In this document: positions 21,547 to 33,644 of the stretch, piece by piece
Position numbering within the stretch: the first letter of the stretch is position 1
Layout: each line of letters begins with the position of its first letter
NCBI RefSeq assembly: GCF_041734735.1
Contig: NC_134883.1
Span: 17,109,247 to 17,173,246 of the forward strand
Direction: 5' to 3'
Source of the DNA: Babylonia areolata
Lineage: Eukaryota; Mollusca; Gastropoda; Neogastropoda; Buccinidae
DNA: 64,000 nt
Position numbers and translations under genes: made by a program
Notes under the pieces: generated by a model
Database searches by the model: none
Seen by the model: the letters and a program-made list of their open reading frames with translations, nothing else
Told to the model about the DNA's origin: nothing

Positions 21547-24340
21547 TTGAACATACTTTCATGGAACCTCAAAGGGTGCAAAGAGACAATAGATGGACTT
21601 ACGACAAATAAATTAGCACATGATTGGGTAATAAAACACTTCAGTAAATATGATATGATCTTTTTACAAGAAACCCATCTAGATAAAGACACTGCAAGTA
21701 CCATCTTCATTCCAAATTTTGCACCTGGAATTCATTATGTTCGTCAAAAACGTAAAAAAGCAGTAAGTTCATCAGGGGGGATATCAATTTACACTAAAGA
21801 AGATTTAAGAAAGAACATCAAAATACTGCCAAGCAGTAACAGCGACATTGTGTGGATAAAAATACCAAGCACCGATGACAACGACGACACTTTTGTGGGA
21901 TGCGTCTACATTCCTCCAGAAACATCCTCTTCTGGAAAAGATAATACCACGGACATCTGGGATAAGTTAGAAGAAAAACGTCGAAGAAATCAACGAAATG
22001 GGAAACATCATACTTTGTGGAGATTTCAATGCACGAACAGCTGGGATACAAGATTTCATTCAAATGGAACATGAAAAAAACAGATGTAACTTACCTTATA
22101 ATGATCATTGTGATTTGATATACAACAGAAATTCAATGGATGGCTCTGTGCAAAAAGCTGGTAGAAGGCTGGTGTCCACATGCATTGACAATAATTTGTG
22201 TATCTTCAATGGAAGAACACTGGGTGATTTAGATGGACACTTTACATGCTATAGTCCAAATGGCTGTAGTGTTGTTGATTATTTTATTTGTTCTAACACT
22301 ATGAAAAAAGACATCTTATATGAAAGTTCATCCCCTTAAATCTTTTTCAGATCACTGTCCGATGGAATTAAGTTTTTTCGTAACTGGATTTTCGACAAAA
22401 TCAGAAAGGAATTCGGTATCAGTTAAAACGTCACGAAAAGAAACTTTTAAAGCTGAAGACGTCACACACCGATACTTATGGGCTGCCTTCTCAGACGAGA
22501 AATATTTAAGAGCTTTCGAACTGCCATGGATAAAAACCCAACTTGTTCAAATAGAACAAAGATTAGATACGTATATTGAAAATGAAACCGGTATTTCTAA
22601 ACTAGCACTAAACAATACTATTAATGATTTTAAACAAATGATGAAATTTGCGGCTAATGTAAGTCTTAGGAAGAAAACAAACGTTCGTAAGCGCAAAAGA
22701 AAAAACGTTAAAAATGGTTTGATAGAGAATGTTATGAACAGAGGAAAGATCTTAGATCAATACTGAATGCCATAAATAGGCATCCATATAATAAATCCCT
22801 ATGCAAAAAATATTTTTCCAAACGTAAGATCTATAATAGACTGTTAAATTGAAAGAAAAGAATGTACACAAATGATCTTGCGAATAAAATCAACGACGTC
22901 CTTTATAAAGATCCGAACACGCCTGGAAAACATTAAAAAGTTTACAAACTGCAGGCGAGAATGCCACACGCAAATATCAGTTGAATACATCCATATGGAT
23001 TTCACATCTGGAAAAGCTCATTGGCAAAGAGGTGAATATAGAAGAAAAACAAAGGCAAAAAATCAGAAACGAACTTAAAAAGAGTCAAATAGATGAGAGT
23101 CTGCTTTCAAATATCAACTTAACAATATCAAACAAAGAAATCAAGAAAGCGTGCAAGCATAAAAAAAAATCAAAAAAAATCACTAGGATTGGACGGCATT
23201 ACAAACGAAATGGTCAAGACAAGTCTTCCAATAACTATCCATATCATTCAAAAAATGTTTAACAATATTTTCACTCGAGGTATATATCCAGAATGTTGGA
23301 AAAATGGTTTAAACATTCCATTGTATAAAAATGGGAACCCGGGAGATCCAAATAATTATAGGGGAATAACCTTTACCAATACCTTGGGAAAAGTATTCTG
23401 CACAATATTAAATAATCGAATAACTGAGTACCTAGAACAAGGTGAACGCCTAACAAAGGAACAAATTGGATTTCGGAAACACTACAGAACAACTGATCAA
23501 ATCTTCATTCTAAAAAAGATCATTAATGAAGTAATAAAAGTAAAAAATGTTAGATTATACGGTTGTTTTTTGGATTTTGAAAAAGCCTTTGATAATGTTT
23601 GGCACGATGCCCTGTTCCTAAAGTTGAAAAGAATGGGCATAACTGGAAAATGCTTTGATATAATTAAAGACATGTATGATAATGCCAAAATTCAAATAAA
23701 TTCATACGAAGGTCTCAGCACAGAAATAACTGTACAGAAGGGTGTACAACAGGGCAATACACTAAGCCCAACTTTATTTAATATTTTCATAGATGATATT
23801 GTAAAATCTATGGAAAGTAACGATTCTCCAAAATTCAATGCTGTTTCACCGAGCAATGTACCATGTTTACTTTATGCTGATGATCTGGTTATTCTGTCTT
23901 TAACAAGAAAAGGATTGCAACAAAAATTACATAATTTGAACACATATTGCCATAGATGGGGATTAAAAAGTAATAGAGAAAAAACGAAAGTGGTAATCTT
24001 TACAAGATCTGACCCAAAAGTACCAATATATTTTTACTGTGGGGAAGATATAATACAAACAGCAGAAGAATATAAATATTTAGGAGTTATATTCCACAAA
24101 AGTGGAAGTCTGATAAGAGCACAGGAACGCCTAACTAAACAAGCAAACAAAGAATTGCATACTTTTCGAAGAACATTCAAAAATATCAACATCAATCCAG
24201 GTACCATATCTAAGCTATATGATACTTTGATAACGCCAATATCGATTTATGGGGCGGAGGTATGGTTACCTTACCAAGTCAAACCGGATGATTCTTTATT
24301 TCATGACAATAAAATCTATTCTCTTCTATTCTATTCTAGA
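21547..24340 (+). pseudogene. LINE ORF2: AP-like endonuclease and reverse transcriptase, 3'-truncated
   Basis: Endonuclease blocks in order are NILSWNLKGC, FLQETHLDK, FVGCVYIPPE, ILCGDFNARTAG, DYFICSNT and FSDHCPMEL, spread over three frames. RT blocks follow: LDGITNEMVK (frame-split), NIPLYKNGNPGDPNNYRGIT, LYGCFLDFEKAFDNVWHD (motif A), GVQQGNTLSPTLFNIFIDDI (motif B), LLYADDLVILS (motif C, 23870-23902), KYLGVIFHKSGS and PISIYGAEVWLPY. At least four frame changes make it non-functional. The ORF stops at 'ctattctattct' next to satellite array 2, and the usual roughly 200 C-terminal residues and 3' UTR are missing. The clade looks like the CR1/I-type group, but exact placement needs a tree. Confidence 0.85.
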
Positions 24341-25625
24341 GACAGTGACAGAACATAGAGAGACACATGGAGACAGACAGTGACAGAACATGGAGAGACA
24401 CATAGAGACAAATAGCGACAGGACACAGAGAGACACATAGAGACAGACAGTGACAGAACATAGAGAGACACGTAGAAACAGACAGCAACAGAACATAGAG
24501 AGACATAGAAACAGACAGCAACAGAACATAGAGAGACACATAGAGACAGACAGCGACAGAACATAAAGAGACACATAGAGACAGACAGTGACAGAACATA
24601 GAGAGACACATAAAGACAGACAGTGACAGAACATAGAGAGACACATAGAGACAAATAGCGACAGGACATAGAGAGACACATAGAGACAGACAGTGACAGA
24701 ACATAAAGAGACACATAGAGACAGACAGTGACAGAACATAGAGAGACACATAGAGACAGACAGCGACAGAACATAAAGAGACACATAGAGACAGACAGTG
24801 ACAGAACATAGAGAGACACGTAGAAACAGACAGCAACAGAACATAGAGAGACATAGAAACAGACAGCAACAGAACATAGAGAGACACATAAGACAGACAG
24901 CGACAGAACATAAAGAGACACATAGAGACAGACAGTGACAGAACATAGAGAGACACATAGAGACAAATAGCGACAGGACATAGAGAGACACATAGAGACA
25001 GACAGTGACAGAACATAGAGACACATAGAGACAGACAGCAACAGAACATAGAGAGACACATAGAGACAGACAGTGACAGAACATAGAGAGACACATAAAG
25101 ACAGACAGTGACAGAACATAGAGAGACACATAGAGACAAATAGCGACAGGACATAGAGAGACACATAGAGACAGACAGTGACAGAACATAGAGACACATA
25201 GAGACAGACAGCAACAGAACATAGAGAGACACATAGAGACAGACAGTGACAGAACATAGAGAGAGACATGGAGACAGACAGTGACAGAACATAGAGAGAC
25301 ACATAGAGACAGACAGCGACAGAACATAGAGAGACACATAGAGACAGACAGTGACAGAACATAGAGAGACACATAGAGACAGACAGTGACAGAACATAGA
25401 GAGACACATAGAGACAGACAGTGACAGAACATAGAGAGACACATGGAGACAGACAGTGACAGAACATAGAGGAACACAGAAAGATAAAACACAGGGAGAC
25501 TTAGAGACAGTGTTAGAACATAGAGGAATATGCAGAGAAACACTGACAAAACATAGAGAGACAGAGACAGACAATGACAGAACATAGAGACACATGGAGA
25601 CAGACAGTGACAGAACATAGAAAGA
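24341..25625. repeat. Satellite array 2, same roughly 35-bp family and orientation as array 1
   Basis: Units are 'acatagagagacacatagag' + 'acagacagtgacagaa', with variants including 'aaatagcgacaggac' and 'cgtagaaacagacagcaac'. A larger period near 345 bp is visible ('cgtagaaacagacagcaaca' at about 24469 and 24818). The right edge decays at 25480-25630. Long minus-strand frames (378-490 codons) are repeat artefacts. Confidence 0.95.
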
Positions 25626-25629
25626 CAGT

Positions 25630-26640
25630 GAAAATACCATAATTTTATGATTTTCTGCATTTATTTTCAAAAACCTTTCTTTGCTTAGTGTTTTAGGATG
25701 ATTCAACAGATCCCACACACCCCTTGGTATCCTTGGTATGAAAGCCAGATCGTCTGCAAACAGTTTGAGGAACAGTTCGATCCGACCTGGCTGAAGTTGT
25801 ATTCCCATCTTTTCCTACCTCTGCTAAAGCTTTGGTTATTTCATCTATAAACAAAGAGAAAAGTGAAGGACTCAAAATGCATCCCTGCTTGACACCAAAA
25901 GAGCAATCATAAAGAGAAGTCATCTCCTCATTGACACGGATCTATGATAAAACTGAAGAATACATGACTCTCGAAGAATTATGAAATGGATCATGTAACC
26001 CTGCCCTCAATAAAGCTACAAACAAGAAAGCATGGTGGACTGAATTAAAAGCCTTTCTCAGATCTTTGGAAGCTGCATACCATATTTCGCCTTTTCTATT
26101 CAAACATTTCTCGACAATAGATTAAATGTGTAGATATGATGAATAGTTGAATATCAGTTTCTGAAGCATGCCCAGGGCCTGATTTTCAACGTTTCAATTG
26201 CCAGCCAGCCAGTTAGTGAGTCTTTATCTATGTATACTCGTCTAGATTTTGCTGACCACAATTGACAAGGAAATTCCGCACAATTATCAAGTGAATCTGG
26301 AATAGCTTTCTTTAAAAGAATAGGAATGGTTATCGAGTGGCTCCAGGGTTCTGGGAGTTCATCATTACTGAAAATCAAGTTTGAAAAGACGACACAAAAA
26401 CAACGAGACTGATTTGCTGCTACACCTTTAAACATTTCGGCAGTTACCTCATTATAACCATATGCTTTTCCGTATTTTAACCCAGCTATAGCTTTATTGA
26501 CTTCTTCCTCGGAAACTGATATGTTTAAATCATCATACCGTTCTTCCAATGTGCTAATGTTATTTCTCACTTCTTCTATCCTGAAAATCGATTTTAAAAT
26601 GTTCATAGTATTGATTTTTTTAAAAATTAAAAAATTAAAG
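25630..26640 (-). mobile_element. LINE fragment: reverse transcriptase fingers and palm
   Basis: From high to low coordinate the minus strand encodes ISVSEEEVNKAIAGLKYGKA, YNEVTAEMFKG (motif 0-1 region), LPEPWSHSITIPILLKKAIP, then GVKQGCILSPSLFSLFIDEI (motif B) and LFADDLAFIPRIPRGVW (motif C, FADD), then INAENHKIMVF. Frame changes occur and motif A is decayed. It is truncated 5' (at about 26640, before the endonuclease) and stops at 25630 where the satellite begins. Confidence 0.8.
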
Positions 26641-26971
26641 ATAGAGTAAACATCTTTTCAATTGTTTTCTGGTTACATCTACTCGTACTCAATCTTAGTT
26701 CTGACCAAAATATTTTTCATCGTGAATACAACTGTTTGGTTTTTGCGCATTTTCTTTTGCACGAAATTTTCTTTGTGTGTTTCAGTTGTCAGTTACCCGT
26801 TTTTGCTTTTACAAATGCCAGTCGTTTACCTCGTTTTCATAAGTTAAGTCCTAATAATCTTTTTCAACATTTCTGTTGTCTGTATCCTCAGCTCTCTGTG
26901 TATTGTTTTGGCATATAATTATTTCCACCGAATATTTTCTTTGATTTTCTAAAGATGTTAAAAAAGTGCGC

Positions 26972-27062
<91 letters not shown>

Positions 27063-28120
27063 CTTGGTTTCTTTGCGCTCTTTATCAAAGCACGGGGCTT
27101 TTTTTGTTCACATGATCAGTATCAACCCTAACTTGTTTGTTGTTGTTGTTTTTAAACAATGGCGGCATTCAAAGGGCATCCAACAAGTTTGGTCAAAGCT
27201 GACTCAGTGTCTCTTTCAATCTCACCAAAAGCTTGGCAAAGGTCCGCTTCTGACTGTGGAGAAGGGAGGTAAGCCAAGAACTCACCTTCTTTCTTTCTCC
27301 CTTACCTAGCAGTTGGGTTTGCTCTCTCTCTCTCTCTCCCCCCCCCCCCCATACCTTGCCTGTTTGTAGCCTACTTTGAGTAACCGTTGCATATAATAAC
27401 TGAAATTGGTAGATGGGTAAATTCAACCATATCGATGATCTGGAAGGATGTCATCAAATCACACAGTCCGTTTTTGACACGAGCAGTGGAACATGCTGCA
27501 TTAATCAATGAGATGGGGTCCGAATGAATTAACGAAATGTCCCGAGTTTCGTGCCAAAAACACTTCTTCTGCACAGAGTGGGTCGCGTCGAAATCTACAT
27601 CAATCCAACCATTTAGACGGCTATTCGTGCATTTAAATCACAAACGAATAGGAAGAATTGTGCAAGTTTCATTTATGAAGTGCTGATACAGTGTTCAAGA
27701 GGTTCGATTTCACATCCATGTAGCGGGTTGATGATAAAATATTAACATGATAATGGATAATTACACAGCATTCTACCCAGAAAACTGCTCCAGATGTTTA
27801 AAAAAAAAACATGATAGATACAGCGTTACATCAATGTTACGTACACACAACATAATGTACCTTTCAAACTATACTCATACACAGTGCATGCTGCATAAGC
27901 ATGTATCTAACACAAGCCTACATCTGCACATACCCTCATTCTTACACACACTCGCATATACATGCAATCAATACTATGCAAACACGCAGGGGCAAGCAAG
28001 CCACTCTTGAATCACTGGGTGACAGTGACAGATGAATACGACGCATTGTAGAATAGAACTTGACGCATTTTAATGATTAAAAAAAACAAAACAAAAAAAA
28101 ACAACAACAACCAAAGATAA
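26640..28120. other. No gene recognised; (GT)n at 26974-27062
   Basis: It contains a long GT microsatellite (26974-27062), a CT/C run (27322-27350) and otherwise AT-rich sequence without recognisable coding signal. Confidence 0.6.
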
Positions 28121-28179
28121 AAATGTGAAAAAGGCAACGCAATCCAACAGCCCCGTTCCCAGGCCCCTCATGTGCGCCC

Positions 28180-28359
28180 ATGCTGGCAGAAGTCTTTCAC
28201 CACACAATCTGGCATGTTCTGCATGACAAAAAAACGGAACAAGTCAGCAAAGAAATCTACGACGACCCGAACCAGCAACACAGGGAGTGCAGGTCGATGA
28301 CGTTCTGTGACGTAACGCTGTGTGGAGAGGAGGATTTCTATGTCCCGTCACACGCACTG
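28180..28359 (+). CDS. Candidate first exon of a BTB-domain protein
   Basis: The frame opens at ATG 28180 with an upstream in-frame stop near 28123. It runs 60 codons to a possible donor (GCACTG|GTAGGC; exon end 28359, phase 0). The C-terminal part, MTFCDVTLCGEEDFYVPSHA followed by LV, matches the start of BTB/POZ domains ('..CDVTL.V....F.aHr.vLa'). The N-terminal part (EVFHHTIWHVLHDKKTE) resembles the helix before BTB in kelch-like proteins. An alternative acceptor (ttcccag|gc, 28161-28162) would make it an internal exon. I see no following BTB, BACK or kelch exon before the Sfmbt promoter at 35.3 kb, so the gene could be broken, run in a long intron, or be a remnant. Confidence 0.4.
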
Positions 28360-28524
28360 GTAGGCCTAACTGTGGAGATTTTATCAGGGTATTGATTTTC
28401 ACATTTGAATGTTACCGTTTAAAAGGTGGGAGATGAGGGGTGGAGGGGGGGGGACCGGGTGGATGGAGAGTGGAATCAAAGATGAACATTTCAAATAAAG
28501 TGAAGGTGATAATGATAATAATGA

Positions 28525-28650
28525 TTCTTTTACTTCTTTGTTCGTGGGGTGAAACTCGCACGTTCACTCGTATGTACACGAGTGGGGTTTTACGTGTATG
28601 ACCGTTTTTACCCCGCCATGTAGGCAGCCATACTCCGTTTTCGGGGGTGT
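28525..28650 (-). mobile_element. SINE (family 1) core fragment
   Basis: It holds 'gtgtatgaccgtttttaccc', 'cgccatgtaggcagccatac' and 'tccgttttcgggggtgtgca', the minus-oriented core shared with the copies at 9.5 and 14.9 kb. The tRNA-like head and the AAATC tail are missing. Confidence 0.65.
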
Positions 28651-28654
28651 GCAT

Positions 28655-29085
28655 GCTGGCGGCGTTTGGTTCCTCTAGTGCTGGAGATTTGTGCCAGAGA
28701 TTCCGGCCTGTCACTTTGCCTCTCTCACTTGTCTGAAGTGAGAAGTGGAGAGGGTGTGGGAGAGGAGGTGGGGGAGGGGGGGGTGTGGGCGGGGGGGTTG
28801 GGGTGGGGTGGTAGCATCAACCTGCCCTGCGTATACGTCTCGGACAGGGAAACATTCAGGGGAGTTAAGTGGAATGCCTGAGAGAGAACGAAGGGCTGAC
28901 CTTGTGTGTCGTGTCTTCTACCTGTGTGTATGTGAGGTTGTGAGAAAGCGTGGAATTTGAATTTTGTTTTTTGTATTGCTTGCTTTGGTATAAGGATAGC
29001 CTACCTTGTGTTCAGGGGTAAGGAAAGGGGGTAGATAGAGGGAGGGGGACGTGAAAGGGAATTCGGAACGAGGTGGAGCCATAAT

Positions 29086-29119
<34 letters not shown>

Positions 29120-30820
29120 GTTGGTTTGTTTGTATTGTCGTGTGAGTGAATAAAATGTGTGACTATTTACCTGTTGTGCTGTGGTGTTTTCCTGGGTGTG
29201 AAGTCTGAGACCAGATTTAATCGGTGTTTTTTGTTTGTTTGTCACCCACCCCCCTTCCAGGCTCTCTCTCTCTCTCTCTCTCTTTTGAGATTGTCTGTCT
29301 GTCTCTCTTTCTCAACCAGATAAATCATCTTACATCACTTCATATGTAACTTTATTCATTTCATTTTCCCGTCAGGGTCTACAAAAATCATCTGACATAT
29401 TTTTTTCACTGACTGGAAAAAAAAGGAAATTGTTTCCGAGCTCACAATCTTTTCTGTTAACAAAAACACCAGTTTTGGGAGGCCGGCAAGTTTACATCAC
29501 TGGCCAGGTCACTGACTTACTAGATCAGGGGTGGTGTTTCTCCAGACAAATGAAAAGGGCCATCATTGCTGACACTGATTTGCACACACTCTGACAGAAG
29601 CGAAGAAGCTTACTGATGGACATATTAAAAAAAAAAAAAGTTTGAAATATCTTGTGGGACTTAAATCCTTCGAGTTACTGGCAGACAATAAGCCACTTGT
29701 TCCCCTCTTACAGACGAAAGTGCCCCCTGTTTTTGTATCACCGTATGCTCATACGCATGATGTATTACAACGCCGACGTGCGTCAGTCACGTGCCAGTTA
29801 AGAACTCATCGCAACTGACACAGTCACACAGCCATCTTTAGCACGATGACAAGGATGACGCAGACGCAGCAAAAATACTGAGAAGTCTTCGTCAACCTGC
29901 TGGGGTCTTCAAGACCCGTCAGTGACAAAGGACTTCTTGCTGGCTCCACGTGAGGTAGGACTGAACTAGATTGAGATAATGCAGCTAGCTGATCATTTAA
30001 TTACAGAGAATCTATTTGGTGAAAAGGGTGTGAATATGTAAATCTAAAGACATTTCAAGTTCAGTGAAGATGTTTCCGTTTAAATGAAATTTGAAGTTTA
30101 AATTCCAATTTCTGCTGCACAAAGAGAACATGTTTAATGTCAGAAACTTGTTTTCGTCAGACGTTGACCACCTATTGGGAAAAGAAAACAAAATGAATGT
30201 TGAAAGAAATCGATGTTACAATATTTCAACTTTTGAAAGACGAATACTTTCAGCAATTTTAGACATGCGCCACTTTAAAGGGGTTAAAGCTGTAGAATTT
30301 TCTTGCTTGTCATAACTGAAGTTCAAAGAAAATGGAAAATATTTAAAGGGAAGCAACCCAATGTTTATCCAAATGCTTATATTGAAGAGTGGCTTCCCTT
30401 GCACTGGCTTGCCGAATGAACGCACTGATGGCTCGCCCTGTGCTGTGCTTGATTTGTTTCAGTTAAAGATACGTGATCACCTTATCTTAATTATATCCCA
30501 CAGGCTAACTTGAATCAATCTAAGCACAATCCATCACATGTTCGCTGCTCAGACTATAAGGGTGTCACATGTGACAGGTATCAATATATGCATTATCAAA
30601 TGATGATGATGATGTTGTCATCATTGATGGCGGTGATAATACTACAATAAAATGAAAACAGATATAAAGAAAGAAAAAAAATGAAGTGGGAAGAGACAGA
30701 GAGAAAGAGGGAGTGTGAGTAAAGTGTGTGTACAACCTGAAAGCATAAACATTTCCGTGTCTTTTTCTGCATGTTTTTCTGCATTAATACTGACGTGTTT
30801 GGAGGGGCAGTATGCAGGCC
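28655..30820. other. No gene recognised; G-rich and T-rich tracts
   Basis: A G-rich stretch at 28745-28815 contains several G runs on the plus strand. A poly-T run of about 33 lies at 29084-29117, and CT repeats lie at 29261-29285. No coding frame has a recognisable domain. Confidence 0.55.
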
Positions 30821-30824
30821 GGCA

Positions 30825-31075
30825 TTGAGTCACTGAGTCAACAATGAGATAATCAGTCAATCACTCAGTAACAATGAGATAATCAGTCAATCAATGACGC
30901 GATCAGTCAGTCACTGAGTCAATAATTATATAGTCAGTCAGTCACGGATTTCAAGAATGAGATAATCAGTCAGTTACTTAGCCAACTGACATTGAGATAA
31001 TCCGTTGGTCACATGGTCAACAATGAGATAATCAATCAGTCACTGAGTCAGTCATCAATGAGATAATCAGTGCAC
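30825..31075. repeat. Degenerate minisatellite with repeated AP-1-like sites
   Basis: About seven imperfect copies of a 35-40 bp unit built on 'caatgagataatcagtcagt' and 'cactgagtca' are present. TGAGTCA, the consensus AP-1 site, occurs at 30826-30832, 30834-30840, 30915-30921 and 31044-31050. Confidence 0.8.
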
Positions 31076-31104
31076 CAAAGAAGCTGTACGAGGACTCTGA
31101 AGAG

Positions 31105-31670
31105 TTCCGGTGTTCGGTTGTCTGTGTGTGTGTGTCTGTGTGTCCGTGGTAAACTTTAACATTGACATTTTCTCTGCAAATACTTTGTCAGTTGACACCA
31201 AATTAGGCATAAAAATAGGAAAAATTCAATTCTTTCCAGTCATCTTGTTTAAAACAATATTGCACCTCTGGGATGGGCACACACACAAAAAAAGGAAGCC
31301 TAATTATATGCAAACTGCATTTACTGTTATATTTATATTTTTTGTATTCTCTGAAATTGGCACTTTGATCTGATATTCTGACCCAACAACAGAAGCAGTC
31401 ATTATTCATTATTATCTTTTTTTTTTTGGTTCAAACAGGAACTTCTTTTGCTAAGCATGGAAGTTTTATTTATTTTGCAAACGTTTTGGTGCAGATAGTA
31501 AAAAAAAGAAAAAAAAAGAAGGAAATTACTAGGGGACTTTGCTTTAAACTGATCTTTCTCATCTTAAACATTACATTTTGAAATTATACTCAATACATAA
31601 AAAGCTTGGATTTTTTTTAAGCGTATCACAAGTGAGTCTTGAAGGCCTTGCCTCTCTTGTTTCTTTTCTT
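31105..31670 (+). mobile_element. Unclassified interspersed repeat, copy 1
   Basis: It begins with a GT run followed by 'tccgtggtaaactttaacat' and 'tgacattttctctgcaaata', and ends with 'gcgtatcacaagtgagtctt' and 'gaaggccttgcctctcttgt'. The same left and right ends occur at 54975-55895 around a largely different middle. No coding capacity or terminal inverted repeat is evident. Confidence 0.65.
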
Positions 31671-31924
31671 TTCTTTCAATTTTTTTTTAAGCCTTTCACA
31701 TCAAGTTCACCATCGCACTCAGCTGCAGCCTGTTCCGTTCTCCAATCGTAAGTTTTGGCCACGTACGTACACTTGAAATATAGCTCTCAGTGTCGCTCAG
31801 TCTGGCCCACTGATCTAAAAATCAGTTGCTCTGGCCATAGACACTGATATCGAATTCTAGTGTCCTAAAGTGGCTACTAGTAGGTGTTCTAGTAGGTCAA
31901 GAAAAACCTAGCGAGAACCTAGCC

Positions 31925-32275
31925 ACTCTTGCCGCGAGGTGGATAAAGGAAACGCACCTTCTTAGCGTGTTTCGCGAGAACAGAGTGTCACTTTATTGTT
32001 ACTGAGAAACGCACCTCCGGTAACCTTCCGAATCACAGCAACTTTTCCGCGAGGAAACTGAACATAAATAATACTTCCCGCCTCGCAGTCGTTTCGTTGC
32101 GCATGGACTCCTCGCCCTCGCCACTGACGCGCAAGCGTGCTCGCGAGTGAGAAACATGTCTTTGGTAGCCTTCAGGGCAACTTCGCCGCGAGATAAGGAT
32201 AGAATCTTCCTTCCACCTCGCCGCTTTCCGCTTTAACTCCTCCAAGTGTGCTCGCGATCAAGAATCTTGGAGCTG
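31925..32275. repeat. CpG-rich diverged tandem repeat, about 120-150 bp units
   Basis: Two clear copies (starting 'gagaaacgcacctccggtaa' at about 32005 and 'gagaaacatgtctttggtag' at about 32149) share 'gcaactt..ccgcgag', a 'cttcc...cctcgc' block and an ending 'gtgctcgcga'. A third, weaker copy starts near 31910. CpG density is far above the surroundings, which suggests a recent or unmethylated sequence. Confidence 0.6.
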
Positions 32276-33050
32276 AGAAGTTTAGGATACTTGCTGGCAC
32301 AAAAACTAGTAAACAATCGTCGAGGGGAGAGAATTCTGTGTCATCAAAAGAAATTGTATTCCACGACAGCTCACGGGTACTGTCAATCCTGTTACCTGAC
32401 ACGAGAGCTGATTGAAACTAATTCCCACAATACACGCATTCAATTGCATTCATGAAAATAACATTTTTGAGAACGGATACTACAGAAGAAACACGTTTAC
32501 TCGGGATGGAATTTTTTAAAAAAAAGAAAAAAAGAAAAAAGAAAATATTTTTCCATCTCCGCACGCATTTTAGCCTCTTAAATTTCCTTCCAGCACGTAG
32601 TCACACTGTACTCACAACCAAACGGAAAATCTACATTGAAATCAAATGTCCGTTCAGTTCAACTATATGCCTCGGAAACCCGGAGAAGGAACAAGAAAAC
32701 TGAAAGCCGGCTTCAAAGCATCGAAGAACGGTGTCTCCGTCGAATCCTCGGCTGTCTTCACAGCCGCATAACGAACATGTCACCCGGCCGCGGCAACACA
32801 AACTTGGAAGCGAGCAGACGCACGGGCATCAGCAACATCGCCGGTGGATGACTGAGGTGAAACAGAGACGCTGGAGGTGGCTGAGTCCCTCCTTTTCACC
32901 ACTAATTTCTGTTTTCATCCAGATGTTTTACACGGCGAAATGGATTTTGTAATTTTTTTTTTTTTTTTTTTTAATCAATGATGAACATGTATTGTGTTTG
33001 TCGTTTTCATTTCTGATCAGTTTTCGATTAAAAGTTAATTTCAAATTCAT
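32275..33050. other. LINE remnant in otherwise unassigned sequence
   Basis: At about 32630-32870 the plus strand encodes KSNVRSVQLYASETRRRNKK followed by TESRLQSIEERCLRRILG. This matches the LINE block 'K..VRSVLLYG.ETW..TK....RLQ.FE.RCLR.IL'. The rest is AT-rich with poly-A (32515-32545) and poly-T (32955-32973) runs. Confidence 0.6.
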
Positions 33051-33057
33051 GCATGCG

Positions 33058-33079
33058 TATTTATATATAATATAATATA

Positions 33080-33120
<41 letters not shown>
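33058..33120. repeat. (TA)n and (TATAA)n microsatellite
   Basis: It starts with 'tatataatataatataatat' and continues as pure TA to 33120. It abuts the 3' end of the minus-strand LINE fragment on its right and may have grown from that element's tail. Confidence 0.9.
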
Positions 33121-33121
<1 letters not shown>

Positions 33122-33640
33122 GGAGTCTCCCGTCGGACCGACGGATGAGAAGGCAGGCAGACTTATCTGTCGGTGTGTGTCCTCATATGGGATAAGAGGC
33201 CGATTCTGGATGCGCAGCACTTCCCACACGGCACAGGTGTTGCAAGGGAAAACATCTCCAGAAGTTGAGCCCTGCTTCCTCAGTTGCTCACGCTTCTCCT
33301 CAATGGCCAGCATTCTCTTGGTTTCAAACATCTTTATGCCACTAGAGCACAGCACTGATCCTCCAGCGAGAGTGGTCAAGGACATCACTTTCCCAGGAAG
33401 CGATGTCTACTATGTCACAGGCTTTGAGGTTTGTCCGGTCTTCAAGGTGTCCCGTTGAAGCGCTTGCAGGGTCTTCCAAGTTCACGGTGGCCTTCCTTCA
33501 GCTGGCCATTCAAGAGCATCTTGGGGATCCTGCTGTCTGTCATGCGGACAACGTGTCCTGTCCAGCGTAGCTGGCACTGGATCAGCAGGCTTTCGAGGCG
33601 ATCGAGACCGCTGGGGGATGAAATCATCCAGGGTTTGACG
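33120..33640 (-). mobile_element. LINE fragment: C-terminal tail with degenerate C2H2 finger
   Basis: Minus-strand reading gives LESLLIQCQLRWTGHVVRMT, DSRIPKMLLNGQLKEGHREL, GRPCKRF, then further on EKREQLRKQ and VFPCNTCAVW..RPLIPYEDTHRQ. This matches the tail of a common invertebrate LINE ('L...QLRW.GHV.RM.D.RIPK.LLYGEL..G.R..GRP..RYKD', then a terminal 'F.C..CG..C.SRIGL.SH.R.H' finger), with the second cysteine pair degraded. No catalytic domain remains. Confidence 0.75.
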
Positions 33641-33644
33641 GCTG

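Noticed and set aside
16948-25660. Long Cys/Leu/Ser-rich minus-strand frames (300-490 codons) resembling multi-pass membrane proteins
   Set aside because: They are translations of the roughly 35-bp satellite, with overlapping equivalents in all three frames.
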